A stretch of 64,000 bases of DNA from Cellulomonas xiejunii. Its GTDB lineage: Bacteria > Actinomycetota > Actinomycetes > Actinomycetales > Cellulomonadaceae. Under the pieces are notes generated by a model that was not told the DNA's origin, ran no database searches, and saw only the letters and a program-made list of their open reading frames with translations. The stretch covers positions 3,906,001 through 3,970,000 of the forward strand of contig NZ_CP101987.1 of NCBI RefSeq assembly GCF_024508315.1. Direction: 5' to 3'. A program made the position numbers and the translations under genes. Within the stretch, counting starts at the first letter, position 1. Every line of letters starts with the position of its first letter. Shown piece by piece: positions 41,610 to 50,209 of this stretch.

Positions 41610-41760
41610 CTGGCCGCGTACGGCGGGGTGTTCGTCGCCGGGTCGCTGCTGTGGGGCATGGTCGTCGACGGGTTCCGGCCGGACCGGTGGGACGTGACGG
41701 GTGCGCTCGTGTGCCTCGTCGGCGTCGCGGTCATCATGTACGCGCCGCGCGCCGCGCGCC
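41610..41760 (+). pseudogene. Remnant of YnfA-family (UPF0060) membrane protein
   Basis: The frame reads [20 protein letters not shown], then [20 protein letters not shown] and VIMYAPR. This is the C-terminal half of UPF0060/YnfA proteins, which are about 110 residues long. The N-terminal half is absent: the similarity starts abruptly about 40 bp after the mini inverted-repeat element, and no start codon with a ribosome site is nearby. The frame then runs on into unrelated sequence to 41924. It is a decayed 3' fragment, probably truncated by a rearrangement linked to the element. Confidence 0.8.
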
Positions 41761-41920
41761 GCCTGAGCCGACCGCCTGAGCGTCGTCCGGCCGGTTCCAG
41801 GCCCACGACCTGCAGCGTCGCTCGCACCCGGGACGCTCGTCACGTTGTGTCCCGCCCCTGCGCCCTGGAGACTTGCGCCCACACGGTCGGCTCCCGCCGG
41901 TCACGGGCACCGGAGGCGGC
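41761..41920. other. Region between YnfA remnant and pfkA
   Basis: Non-coding as far as I can tell. It contains the promoter region of the phosphofructokinase gene and its ribosome site CGGAGG at about 41911. No repeat of the two main families is present. Confidence 0.4.
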
Positions 41921-43057
41921 ATGACACGGACCAGGGCGAAGCGGGTCGGGATCCTCACGGCGGGCGGCGACAGCCCTGGCCTGAACGCCGCCATCCGGGG
42001 CTTCGGCAAGACGGCGATCGCGCACCACGGCATGGAGCTGTTCGGATTCCGCGACGGCGTCACCGGCCTGGTCGAGAACCGCTACGTCGAGCTCGACGGC
42101 AAGGCCCTGTCGGGGATCCTGACGATCGGCGGGACGATCCTCGGCACGAGCCGCGACAAGGTGCACCGCTACTCGGTCGACGGCGGCGAGCCGCAGGACA
42201 TGGTGCCGGTGGTGGCCGAGAACTACCGCGAGCTGGGGCTCGACGCCCTGGTCATGCTGGGTGGCGGCGGGACGGCCAAGAACGCGATGCGCCTGGTCGA
42301 CGCAGGGCTGAACGTCATCCACCTGCCCAAGACGATCGACAACGACATCGCGGAGACGGACACGACGTTCGGGTTCGCGACGGCCACCGAGATCGCGACC
42401 GAGGCCGTGGACCGGGTGCACTCCACGGCGCACAGCCACCACCGGATCATCCTCACGGAGATCATGGGCCACCGGGCGGGCTGGCTGACGCTCGCGGCGG
42501 GCATCGCCGGCGGCGCCGACATCATCCTGCTCCCGGAGATCCCGTACACGATCGACGCGGTCGCCGACACGATCCGGCGGCGCACGTCCCGCGGCTCGTC
42601 GTTCTCCGTGGTGGCCGTCGCGGAGGGCGCTCGCGACGTCGAGGACACGGCCGACTACGAGGCGGCGCAGCTGCTCGTGAAGTCGTCCAAGACCCCCGAG
42701 GCGCGGCGTGCGGCCAAGAAGCACCTCGCCAACGTCGAGGACGCCCAGCGCGAGCACACGTTCAAGCTCGCGCGCGAGCTCGAGGCCGCCACCGGCCTGG
42801 AGACGCGCGTGACGATCCTCGGGTACGTGCAGCGCGGCGGGACGCCGTGCGCGGCGGACCGGCTGCTCGCGACACGCCTGGGGGCGGCTGCGGCCAACCT
42901 CGTCGACCGCGGCGAGTTCGGCGTGATGGTCGCCGCCCGCGGCGACGAGGCCGTGCCGGTGCCGCTGAGCGAGGTGGCGGGCAAGGTCAAGCTCGTCCCG
43001 CCGGACCACGCGTGGATCCAGGCGGCGCGTCAGGTCGGCACGGGCCTGGGCGACTGA
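41921..43057 (+). CDS. pfkA: 6-phosphofructokinase (mixed-substrate group III type)
   Basis: A 378-residue glycolytic enzyme. The N-terminal glycine loop is [17 protein letters not shown]; the catalytic loop is LPKTIDNDI; the substrate blocks are [16 protein letters not shown] and [16 protein letters not shown]. The Lys in PKTIDND is typical of PPi-type or group III enzymes, whereas ATP enzymes have Gly there. The nucleotide loop reads [10 protein letters not shown], so the Asp of the usual GGDGS is Gly. This combination leaves the phosphoryl donor (ATP or PPi) open. ATG 41921 has CGGAGG; the longer frame from 41873 is unsupported. Confidence 0.9.
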   Translation: MTRTRAKRVGILTAGGDSPGLNAAIRGFGKTAIAHHGMELFGFRDGVTGLVENRYVELDGKALSGILTIGGTILGTSRDKVHRYSVDGGEPQDMVPVVAENYRELGLDALVMLGGGGTAKNAMRLVDAGLNVIHLPKTIDNDIAETDTTFGFATATEIATEAVDRVHSTAHSHHRIILTEIMGHRAGWLTLAAGIAGGADIILLPEIPYTIDAVADTIRRRTSRGSSFSVVAVAEGARDVEDTADYEAAQLLVKSSKTPEARRAAKKHLANVEDAQREHTFKLARELEAATGLETRVTILGYVQRGGTPCAADRLLATRLGAAAANLVDRGEFGVMVAARGDEAVPVPLSEVAGKVKLVPPDHAWIQAARQVGTGLGD

Positions 43058-43143
43058 GGGGGCCCCTCGTCTGGCGCACCCCGACCGTCCGGCGCAAGGT
43101 GGGCGTGGGCCCGCGACGCGGGTGCGGACGACGGGGGGACGAC

Positions 43144-43983
43144 ATGTGCCGGTGGCTGGCGTACTCCGGGGAGCCGGTGACGCTCGACGACCTGCTCTAC
43201 CGGCCGACCAACTCGCTGGTCCTGCAGAGCCTGCACAGCCACCTGGGGGCGGAGCCGACCAACGCGGACGGCTTCGGCGTCGGGTGGTACGACGGTCACG
43301 TGCCGGAGCCCGGCGTCTTCCGCAGCATCGAGCCGGCGTGGAACGACCGGAACCTGCGGGAGCTGGCGCGGCACGTGCGGTCCGACCTGGTGTTCGCGCA
43401 CGTGCGCGCGGCGGGCGGCAGCCCCGTCCAGCAGACCAACTGCCACCCGTTCCGGCACGAGCGGTGGCTGTTCATGCACAACGGGACCGTCGACGGGTTC
43501 CCCGCGATCAAGCGGGACCTGCAGCTCGCGGTGGACCCGTCCCTGTTCCCGCAGATCGACGGCACGACCGACTCCGAGACGGTGTTCCACCTGGCGCTGA
43601 CGTTCGGGCTCGCCGACGACCCGCCCGCAGCGATGGCCGCCGCCGTGGGCCTGGTCGAGCAGGCCGGGCGCCGCCACGGTGTGGAGTTCCCGTTCCAGGG
43701 CACGCTGGCCGCGACGGACGGCAACCGGATCTGGGCGGTCCGCTACTCCTCGGAGGGGCGCTCGCGCACGCTGTTCCGCAACGCCGACGTGTCCGCCCTG
43801 AAGGCGCACTACCCGGAGAACCTCGCGGTCCAGCACCTGTCGGACGACACCCGCCTGGTCGTCTCCGAGCCGCTCGAGGACCTGCGCGGCGCCTGGCTCG
43901 AGGTGCCGGAGGCGTCGTGCCTGGTCGTCGAGGGGATGGACGAGGAGCTGCGGCCGTTCGTGCCGCGGGCACCGACGGCCTGA
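43144..43983 (+). CDS. Class II glutamine amidotransferase (EgtC/YafJ-like)
   Basis: A 279-residue Ntn hydrolase. Met-Cys at the start (MCRWLAYSGEP) makes Cys2 the nucleophile after Met removal. Further motifs are TNADGFGVGWY, FAHVRAA, QTNCHPF and WLFMHNGTVDGF. The family includes EgtC (gamma-glutamyl-cysteinyl hydrolase of ergothioneine synthesis) and YafJ; no egt genes are nearby, so the general name is safer. ATG 43144 follows GGGGGGAC. The gene lies 86 bp after pfkA on the same strand. Confidence 0.88.
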   Translation: MCRWLAYSGEPVTLDDLLYRPTNSLVLQSLHSHLGAEPTNADGFGVGWYDGHVPEPGVFRSIEPAWNDRNLRELARHVRSDLVFAHVRAAGGSPVQQTNCHPFRHERWLFMHNGTVDGFPAIKRDLQLAVDPSLFPQIDGTTDSETVFHLALTFGLADDPPAAMAAAVGLVEQAGRRHGVEFPFQGTLAATDGNRIWAVRYSSEGRSRTLFRNADVSALKAHYPENLAVQHLSDDTRLVVSEPLEDLRGAWLEVPEASCLVVEGMDEELRPFVPRAPTA

Positions 43984-44050
43984 CCGTGCATCGGCGGGTG
44001 GGACGCGCCGGTAGCCTCGGGGGTCGGCCGTCGACCCGTCAGGAGGTGCC

Positions 44051-45292
44051 GTGAGCTGGTCCGCGAACGCGATCTGGTGGCACGTGTACCCGCTCGGGGC
44101 GGTCGGCGCACCGATCCGCACGCCGGACGACTCCCCCGAGCCCCACCGCCTGCGCAAGCTGCTCCCCTGGCTCGACCACGTGCAGCGCCTGGGCACCAAC
44201 GGCCTGCTGCTCGGCCCGGTGTTCGCGTCGTCGTCGCACGGGTACGACACCACGGACCACTTCCGGGTCGACCCGCGTCTCGGGGACGACGACGACCTCG
44301 CCGCCCTGCTCGCCGCCGCGCACGAGCGCGGGCTGCGCGTGCTGCTCGACGGCGTGTTCAACCACGTCGGAGCCGAGCACCCGCTGGTCACCCAGGTGCT
44401 CGCCGAGGGACCCGACGGCCCGCGGGCCGGCTGGCTGCGCGTCGACTGGGAGCACCCGGACGGCCCGCGCACGGCCGACTTCGAGGGGCACCGCGCGCTC
44501 GTCGCCCTCAACCACGAGAGCCCCGAGGTCGCCGCGTACGTCGCCGACGTGATGACCCACTGGCTCGACCGCGGCGCGGACGGGTGGCGCCTGGACGCCG
44601 CGTACGCCGTACCGCCGGAGTTCTGGGCCCGCGTGCTGCCGAGGGTGCGCGAGCGGCACCCCGACGCGTGGGTCGTCGGCGAGGTCATCCACGGGGACTA
44701 CGCGCAGGTCGTGGCCGCGTCCGGCATGGACTCGGTCACGCAGTACCAGCTGTGGAAGGCCGTGTGGAGCAGCCTGGTCGACCGCAACTTCTGGGAGCTG
44801 GACCACGCGCTGCGTCGGCACGACGACCTGCTCGCGACGTTCGTCCCGCAGACGTTCGTCGGCAACCACGACGTCACACGCATCGCGACGCAGGTGGGGC
44901 CGCGCGCCGCCGTGCTCGCGCTGGTCGTGCTCATGACGGTGGCCGGCGTCCCGTCGGTCTACTACGGCGACGAGCTCGGCTGGACCGCGCCCAAGGAGGA
45001 GCGCGAGGGCGGCGACGACGCCGTGCGGCCCGCGCTGCCCGCCTCCCCCGACGACCTCGGGGACGACGAGCGGCAGGTCCTGCACGTCCACCAGGCGCTG
45101 ATCGCGCTGCGCCGCCAGCACCCGTGGCTGCACGCCGCCCGGACCACCGCGGACGAGCTGACGAACACCCGCTACCGGTTCACGTCGACGTCCGCGGACG
45201 GTGCCCACCGGCTGCACGTCGAGCTGGACGTGACGGACGAGCCGCGGGCCGTCGTCCGCGACGCTGACGGGCAGGTGCTCTTCACGACGTGA
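44051..45292 (+). CDS. Alpha-amylase family (GH13) glycoside hydrolase
   Basis: A 413-residue TIM-barrel enzyme without signal peptide. The GH13 conserved regions are DGVFNHVG (region I), GWRLDAAYA with Asp182 as nucleophile (II), VVGEVIHG with Glu211 as acid/base (III) and FVGNHDVTR with Asp274 (IV). It is shorter than secreted amylases (no domain B or carbohydrate-binding module), so it probably acts on maltodextrins or glycogen-derived sugars in the cytoplasm. GTG 44051 has AGGAGG. Its 3' end overlaps the convergent methyltransferase by 11 bp. Confidence 0.9.
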   Translation: MSWSANAIWWHVYPLGAVGAPIRTPDDSPEPHRLRKLLPWLDHVQRLGTNGLLLGPVFASSSHGYDTTDHFRVDPRLGDDDDLAALLAAAHERGLRVLLDGVFNHVGAEHPLVTQVLAEGPDGPRAGWLRVDWEHPDGPRTADFEGHRALVALNHESPEVAAYVADVMTHWLDRGADGWRLDAAYAVPPEFWARVLPRVRERHPDAWVVGEVIHGDYAQVVAASGMDSVTQYQLWKAVWSSLVDRNFWELDHALRRHDDLLATFVPQTFVGNHDVTRIATQVGPRAAVLALVVLMTVAGVPSVYYGDELGWTAPKEEREGGDDAVRPALPASPDDLGDDERQVLHVHQALIALRRQHPWLHAARTTADELTNTRYRFTSTSADGAHRLHVELDVTDEPRAVVRDADGQVLFTT

Positions 45293-45845
45293 CGCGCCGC
45301 AGCCGCACCCCCCGGTACAGCACGGACGGCAGCACGATCCCCCGCACGAGGACCCGCTCGCAGGTCCAGCCCGGCACACCCGCGACGGCCGCGCGCACGC
45401 CGTCGAACGGGGCCACGCCCACGTCGTAGAGGTACGCCGTGCCCGTGGGGCGCAGCACGCGCAGCACCTCCCGGACGGCGACGCCCAGCGGGGACCAGTG
45501 GTGGAAGCTCATGGTCGAGGTGATGGCGTCGAACGACGCGTCCGGGTAGGGCAGGGCCGCGGCGTCCCCGGCGACGACGTGCGTGCGGTCCGCCAGGCCG
45601 GCGCGCGCGAGGAGGGCGCGGGCGTGCTCGACCATCTGCGGCGTGACGTCCACGCCGTCGACGCGCAGGTCGGGACGTCGGCGAGCGAGCGTCCGCACGA
45701 GCATGCCCGGCCCGCAGCCGACGTCGAGGACGCGGCCGCCCTGCGGTGCCGCCGCCGACGCGTGCGCCGCCGCCCGCCGCTGCAGGACGGTGAAGAACGT
45801 GCCGGTGCTGCGCTGGTACGCGCCCGGCATCGTGTAGTCGACCAT
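45282..45845 (-). CDS. Class I SAM-dependent methyltransferase
   Basis: A 187-residue protein: motif I VLDVGCGPGMLVRTL, motif II region VDGVDVTPQMVEHAR, then GDAAALPYPDASFDAITSTMSFHHW as in ubiquinone/menaquinone-type and small-molecule methyltransferases. The substrate is unknown. ATG 45845 has GGAGGGGG; upstream GATACC and GGTATC form a short dyad (45859-45877) that may regulate it. The stop lies inside the 3' end of the convergent GH13 gene. Confidence 0.85.
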   Translation of the reverse strand: MVDYTMPGAYQRSTGTFFTVLQRRAAAHASAAAPQGGRVLDVGCGPGMLVRTLARRRPDLRVDGVDVTPQMVEHARALLARAGLADRTHVVAGDAAALPYPDASFDAITSTMSFHHWSPLGVAVREVLRVLRPTGTAYLYDVGVAPFDGVRAAVAGVPGWTCERVLVRGIVLPSVLYRGVRLRRVTS

Positions 45846-45886
45846 GAGTGCCCCCTCCGATACCGCCAGAGGGTATCGACGCGGGG

Positions 45887-46120
45887 CTACGCCGGGTCGC
45901 TCGGGTCCGGCTCCCCGTCCGGCTCCCACCGCAGCAGGTCCCCCGGCTGGCACTCCAGCACCTCGCACAGCGCGGCGAGCGTCGTGAAGCGCACGGCCTT
46001 GGCGCGGCCGTTCTTCAGCACCGCGAGGTTGGCGGGCGTGATGCCGACCCGCTCGGCGAGCGTACCGACGGACATCTTGCGCCGCGCGAGCATGACGTCG
46101 ACGTCCACGACGATGGGCAT
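45887..46120 (-). CDS. XRE/Cro-type small transcriptional regulator
   Basis: A 77-residue HTH protein: MLARRKMSVGTLAERVGITPANLAVLKNGRAKAVRF then CEVLECQPGDLLRWEPD. This YozG-like form is regularly paired with a DUF2975 membrane protein, as here. ATG 46120 overlaps the partner's stop by one base. It probably binds the dyad at 46647-46669 to control the pair. Confidence 0.88.
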   Translation of the reverse strand: MPIVVDVDVMLARRKMSVGTLAERVGITPANLAVLKNGRAKAVRFTTLAALCEVLECQPGDLLRWEPDGEPDPSDPA

Positions 46121-46614
46121 CAGATCACCTCGTCGAGCTCGTCGCGCAGGCGCCGGGCCTCGGTGTCGCGATCGACGGCCTGCGCGAGCAGCATGCGCAG
46201 CAGCAGGACGATCAACGCGATGCCGCCGAGGACGAGCGCCACGCCGCAGACCAGCAGCACGACGCCCGGGGCGACCGCCTCCCCCGGTGCGAGCACGACC
46301 GCCAGCGCGAACGCCAGGACCGCCGCCGCGGTGATGGCGCCGATGATGACGTCGACCCAGCGGAACGCGGCCGGGGTGAAGACCTCCTCGCGGCGGACCA
46401 TCGTCAGCAGACGCCAGACGCACACGCCGCAGACCTGCAGCGTGAGGAGCCCCAGCACGAAGATCGCGACGAACGGCACCCGCACGGACAGCGGAGCGCC
46501 GGCCTCCACGAGGTCGGTCCACAGGAGCGGCGCCATGACGCACTGGACGAACAGGGCGCCGGCCAGTGCGAGCGCGATGACGACGCGCAGCGCTCCGACG
46601 GTCAGGTTGCGCAT
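46120..46614 (-). CDS. DUF2975 membrane protein
   Basis: A 164-residue protein with four hydrophobic segments and a cytoplasmic basic tail (DRDTEARRLRDELDEVI). DUF2975 proteins are often coupled to a YozG-like HTH regulator and are suspected to act as its membrane sensor. ATG 46614 has GAGGAGCC upstream. Function is not known. Confidence 0.85.
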   Translation of the reverse strand: MRNLTVGALRVVIALALAGALFVQCVMAPLLWTDLVEAGAPLSVRVPFVAIFVLGLLTLQVCGVCVWRLLTMVRREEVFTPAAFRWVDVIIGAITAAAVLAFALAVVLAPGEAVAPGVVLLVCGVALVLGGIALIVLLLRMLLAQAVDRDTEARRLRDELDEVI

Positions 46615-46646
46615 GACGGGCTCCTCGATCGGGGTCGGACACGAGC

Positions 46647-46669
46647 AATCTATCGAGAAACGATCGATT
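46647..46669. promoter_or_regulatory. Operator-like dyad upstream of DUF2975/XRE pair
   Basis: AATCTATCG (46647-46655) and CGATCGATT (46661-46669) are inverted repeats matching at 8 of 9 positions, about AGAAA. The site is AT-rich and lies 33-55 bp before the DUF2975 start, where the XRE regulator would be expected to bind. Confidence 0.6.
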
Positions 46670-46720
46670 CCTCAAGGCATTCGATCGAGGAGCGGCCGTC
46701 AGGCACGCCAGCGCACGGCG

Positions 46721-47644
46721 TCAGACCCGCACGACGACCTTCCCGCGCACGTGCCCCTCGGCCACCAGGTCGTGGGCGGCGGCGGCGTCCGCGAGGTCGA
46801 AGACCTTCGCGACGTCGACCTTCACCGCACCGTCGTCGATCAGCCGCGTCAGCGCGTCGAGGTCCGTCGTGCTGGGCCGCACCCACACGTAGTGCCCGCC
46901 GAGCTCGTCGCGCGCGGCGTCGTCGACGACGGACGCGACCGTGCCGCCGTCGGCCAGCACCGCACGCGTCGTCGGCACCAGGTCGTCCGAGCCGTAGTCC
47001 AGGACGACGTCGACGCCCTGCGGCGCCAGCCCGCGCACGCGCTGGACGAGCCCGTCGCCGTACTCGACCGGCTCGACGCCCAGGCCGCGCAGGTGGTCGT
47101 GGTTGCGCGTCGACGCCGTACCGATGACCCGGGCCCCGCGCGCCCGCGCGATCTGCGCGGCGAACTGCCCGACCCCGCCGGCCGCGGCGTGCACGAGCAC
47201 CGTCTGCCCGTCGCGCACACCCGCGCGCTCGATCGACTGGTACGCCGTGAGCCCCGCCAGCGGCACCGCCGCGGCCTCCTCGAACGTCAGCGAGGCGGGC
47301 TTGCGGGCGATGGTCCGCACGGGCGCGGAGACCAGCTCGGCGAACGTCCCGCCGTGCAGCCAGTCCTTGCGGACGTAGCCGTAGACCTCGTCACCGGCCG
47401 CCAGCTCCGGGGTGTCCAGGCCCGGCCGCTCGACGACGCCCGCCACGTCCCACCCCGGGATCGCGGGGAACTCGGTGTCGATGATCTGGTCGAGGTACCC
47501 GGCGCGGATCTTCCAGTCCACCGGGTTCACGGACGCGGCACGCACCCGCACCAGGACGCTGTCCGAGCTGACCTTGGGCTCCGGCTGGTCGGTGAGCTGC
47601 AGGACGTCGCTGCCGCCGAAGCGGTCGTAGGTGATGGCACGCAT
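46721..47644 (-). CDS. NADP-dependent quinone oxidoreductase-like alcohol dehydrogenase
   Basis: A 307-residue MDR-superfamily protein without zinc ligands: MRAITYDRFGGSDVL, VRVRAASVNPVDWKIRAG, FPAIPGWDVAGVVE, VLVHAAAGGVGQFAAQIAR (nucleotide loop AAGGVG), and a C-terminal VEGHVRGKVVVRV ending. It probably reduces quinones or enones. ATG 47644 is preferred; GTG 47659 would add five residues. The TetR gene upstream on the same strand ends 79 bp away and may regulate it. Confidence 0.88.
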   Translation of the reverse strand: MRAITYDRFGGSDVLQLTDQPEPKVSSDSVLVRVRAASVNPVDWKIRAGYLDQIIDTEFPAIPGWDVAGVVERPGLDTPELAAGDEVYGYVRKDWLHGGTFAELVSAPVRTIARKPASLTFEEAAAVPLAGLTAYQSIERAGVRDGQTVLVHAAAGGVGQFAAQIARARGARVIGTASTRNHDHLRGLGVEPVEYGDGLVQRVRGLAPQGVDVVLDYGSDDLVPTTRAVLADGGTVASVVDDAARDELGGHYVWVRPSTTDLDALTRLIDDGAVKVDVAKVFDLADAAAAHDLVAEGHVRGKVVVRV

Positions 47645-47723
47645 ACGTGGCGCAACCACCCGCGGGTGCCTGTCTGTTCCGCACCGCTGCGCCCCGGGTC
47701 GTCCGGTTCCGGCGACGAACCGC

Positions 47724-48287
47724 TCAGGGGGCGAGCAGCGCCCGGACCGCGGTCCGCACCTTGTCGACGTCCGCGCCGCCCTCGATGAGCGCGCTCGCCC
47801 GGTGCACCACCGCGTTCACGAGCTCCGCGACGACCTCCGGCTCTGCCACGCCCGCGTCACGCAGCGCCTGCACCAGCGGGCCGGTGAGCCGGCCGTGCAT
47901 CTCCTCGACCCACGAGTCGTCGAACGCGCCCGGGCTGATCGCCGCGAGGGTGCTGATCACGGCGTGCTCGCCGTCGGCGACCAGGGTGAGGTTGGCGTCC
48001 GCGTACGCCGCGACCTTCGCCATCGGCTCGTCCTGCGCGTCGGTCGCCTCCGTCACGGCGGCCCGGAAGCGGGGCAGCGCCTCCACGACGACCGCCCGGA
48101 ACAGCTCGTCCCGGGACGCGAAGTAGTGGTAGATGCTCGGACGTGCGAGCCCCGCCTTCGCGGCGATCTCCGCGAAGGTGGGCTCGACGTCCGGGCGGGT
48201 GGTCAACAGCTCACGGGTCGCCTCGAGGATCGCGCGGCGCTGGGCCTCGCGGTGCTCGGGTACCGATGCGGCTGTGATCCGGGGCAC
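47724..48287 (-). CDS. TetR/AcrR family regulator
   Basis: A 187-residue repressor: N-terminal HTH TFAEIAAKAGLARPSIYHYFASRDELF after the helix REAQRRAILEATRELL, and a helical ligand domain (about 70-187). GTG 48287. It follows the FtsX-type ABC pair on the same strand, and repeated TTGTCGAC sites at 50151-50193 in front of that pair are the probable operator. Confidence 0.9.
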   Translation of the reverse strand: MPRITAASVPEHREAQRRAILEATRELLTTRPDVEPTFAEIAAKAGLARPSIYHYFASRDELFRAVVVEALPRFRAAVTEATDAQDEPMAKVAAYADANLTLVADGEHAVISTLAAISPGAFDDSWVEEMHGRLTGPLVQALRDAGVAEPEVVAELVNAVVHRASALIEGGADVDKVRTAVRALLAP

Positions 48288-48304
48288 GCGTCCTCCTGCT
48301 CGTC

Positions 48305-48991
48305 TCAGACGGCGCCGAGGCGCCCGTCCACCATCTCCAGCACCCGGTCGCAGTGCTCGAGCACGTCGTGGTCGTGGGTGACCATCACCGTAGCCACCCC
48401 GAACTCGTGCGTCTGCCGCGCGAGCAGCTCGACGATCTCATGGCTGCGACGCCGGTCGAGCGCCGCGGTGGGCTCGTCGACCAGCAGCACCGAGGGGGAC
48501 GCGACGAGCGCCCGGGCGATCCCGACGCGCTGGCGCTCGCCACCGGACAGGCGGCCGGGCCGGCGCTTCGCGTGGTCGGCCATGCCGACGGCCGCGAGCA
48601 GCTTCTCGGGAGGAGTCGCCGCGCGGCGCCCGGTGATCTTCTCGACCAGCCGCAGCTGGTCGATCGCCGTCAGCGCGGGCACGAGGTTGCCGGACTGGAA
48701 GACGAACCCGACGTTGTCACGCCGGAACCGCGCCAGGGCGGCACCCGACAGCTCGGTCAGGTCGCTACCACCGACGACGACGGAGCCCGACGTGGGGCGC
48801 GTCAGGCCACCGGCGACGGCCAGCAGGCTGGACTTGCCCGCACCGGACGGGCCGACGACGGCGACGATCTCGCCCGGCGTGACCGTGAGGTCCACGTGGT
48901 CCAGGGCGACGACCTGGCTGTCACCGTCGCCGAACGTCAGGGTGACGTCGCTCAGCGCGAGGCCGGTACGGGTGGTGGTGGAGGCGGTCAT
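48305..48991 (-). CDS. ABC transporter ATPase (MacB/LolD type)
   Basis: A 228-residue ATPase: Walker A VVGPSGAGKSSLLA, Q-loop VGFVFQSGNLVPALTA, signature LSGGERQRVGIARAL, Walker B VLLVDEPTAALD, switch MVTHDHD. The LolD/MacB-type pattern fits its FtsX-type permease partner upstream. ATG 48991 overlaps the permease stop. Such pairs act in mechanotransmission or lipoprotein/drug export rather than classical import. Confidence 0.92.
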   Translation of the reverse strand: MTASTTTRTGLALSDVTLTFGDGDSQVVALDHVDLTVTPGEIVAVVGPSGAGKSSLLAVAGGLTRPTSGSVVVGGSDLTELSGAALARFRRDNVGFVFQSGNLVPALTAIDQLRLVEKITGRRAATPPEKLLAAVGMADHAKRRPGRLSGGERQRVGIARALVASPSVLLVDEPTAALDRRRSHEIVELLARQTHEFGVATVMVTHDHDVLEHCDRVLEMVDGRLGAV

Positions 48992-50118
48992 CGGTTCTCT
49001 CCCAGCGCGGTCACGGGGTCGACACGGGCGATGCGGACGGTCGCGACGGCCGCGCCGAGCAGGCCGAGGCCCAGCAGCAGCAGCGCACCGGTCGCGATGG
49101 GCCCGCTCTCGAGCTCGAACGGCATGCCCGTCCCGACGAGCAGCGACCCCAGGCCCAGGCCGACGGCCAGACCGACGCCGACGGACACGACGAGCAGGAT
49201 GGCGGCCTGCGCCAGCCCGTCACCGAGCAGGAAGCGCGTCGAGGCGCCCATGGCCCGCATGACGGCGAGCTCACGGGTGCGCTGGACGGTCCACAGCGTG
49301 AAGAACGCGCCGACGACGAGCGCCGAGATGGCGTAGAGGAAGGCCTGGATGAGCTGCATCGTCATGATCTCGGCCGTGTAGCCGGGCGACGAGTCGTACG
49401 CCTCGACGATCGTGCGGGCGCTGGTGCCCGCCGCCGCGTCACCGGCCGCGAGGTCGGGGAGCTTGCCGTCGACGCCGCGCAGGGCGACGACGCTGGCCGA
49501 GTCGTACGCCTCGGGGCTGGCCTGCTGGCCCGGGACGGTCGAGGAGTGGATCTCCTGCCACGTGGTCAGGGGCAGGAAGCCGATGTCCATGTGACCGAAG
49601 GTGCGCTGGTCCTCGGTGAACCCGACGACCTCGAGCTCCGTGCCGATGCGGTCGATCGTCAGCACGTCACCGAGCTCGATGCCCTCGCTCTGGGCGGAGA
49701 CGGACAGCACGACCTCGCCGTCGCCGGCCAGTGCGCTGCCCTCGGCCGCCGCGGGCTCGACGAAGCCGCCGGGCTCGACGCCGAACAGGGTGAGGTCGAC
49801 CGGCGCCCCGTCCTCGTTCTTCGCGTTGACGATCGCGGTGCCGAGCAGCTCGGCGTCCGCGACGTCGTCGCGGGCGGCCCAGGCGTCACGCTGGTCGGAC
49901 GTCACGACGCTGCGGGTGAAGGCGGAGTCGGTCTTGGTGCCGGACTCGAACGCCACGGCGTCCATGGGGCTGCGCTGCAGCCCGGAGACGCCGTCGACCA
50001 CGAGCCCGGACGACAGTCCTGAGAGCAGGACCATGAGGACGCTGATGAGGGCGACGACGGCCCCCATCAGACCGAAACGGGTACGCGCGAATGCCAGTTC
50101 GCGCAGTGCGAGAAACAT
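48988..50118 (-). CDS. FtsX-like ABC permease
   Basis: A 376-residue protein with the MacB/FtsX layout: one membrane segment at the N-terminus, a large extracytoplasmic domain (about 45-250), three segments at the C-terminus, and the conserved RTRELAVMRAMGAS and ARVDPVTALGENR ends. It is shorter than MacB because it has no ATPase fused. ATG 50118. It begins the leftward operon permease-ATPase-TetR, fronted by the TTGTCGAC repeats. Confidence 0.9.
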   Translation of the reverse strand: MFLALRELAFARTRFGLMGAVVALISVLMVLLSGLSSGLVVDGVSGLQRSPMDAVAFESGTKTDSAFTRSVVTSDQRDAWAARDDVADAELLGTAIVNAKNEDGAPVDLTLFGVEPGGFVEPAAAEGSALAGDGEVVLSVSAQSEGIELGDVLTIDRIGTELEVVGFTEDQRTFGHMDIGFLPLTTWQEIHSSTVPGQQASPEAYDSASVVALRGVDGKLPDLAAGDAAAGTSARTIVEAYDSSPGYTAEIMTMQLIQAFLYAISALVVGAFFTLWTVQRTRELAVMRAMGASTRFLLGDGLAQAAILLVVSVGVGLAVGLGLGSLLVGTGMPFELESGPIATGALLLLGLGLLGAAVATVRIARVDPVTALGENR

Positions 50119-50150
50119 CAGGTGGCAGACCTCTCGACGGGGACCACGCC

Positions 50151-50193
50151 TTGTCGACGCGGTGTCGACATCTTACCGACGCGGCGTCGACAA
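50151..50193. promoter_or_regulatory. Operator region with nested TGTCGAC dyads
   Basis: TTGTCGACGC (50151-50160) and GCGTCGACAA (50184-50193) are perfect inverted repeats. Between them TGTCGACA (50163-50170) is a perfect palindrome, and a -10-like TAAGAT reads on the minus strand. Located 33-75 bp before the FtsX permease start, it is the probable TetR-family operator. Confidence 0.65.
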
Positions 50194-50209
50194 CACATGG
50201 CCGCGCTGC

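Noticed and set aside
41761..41924. Extension of the YnfA remnant frame as real coding sequence
   Set aside because: Similarity ends at MYAPR; the rest is Arg/Ser-rich and overlaps the pfkA start.
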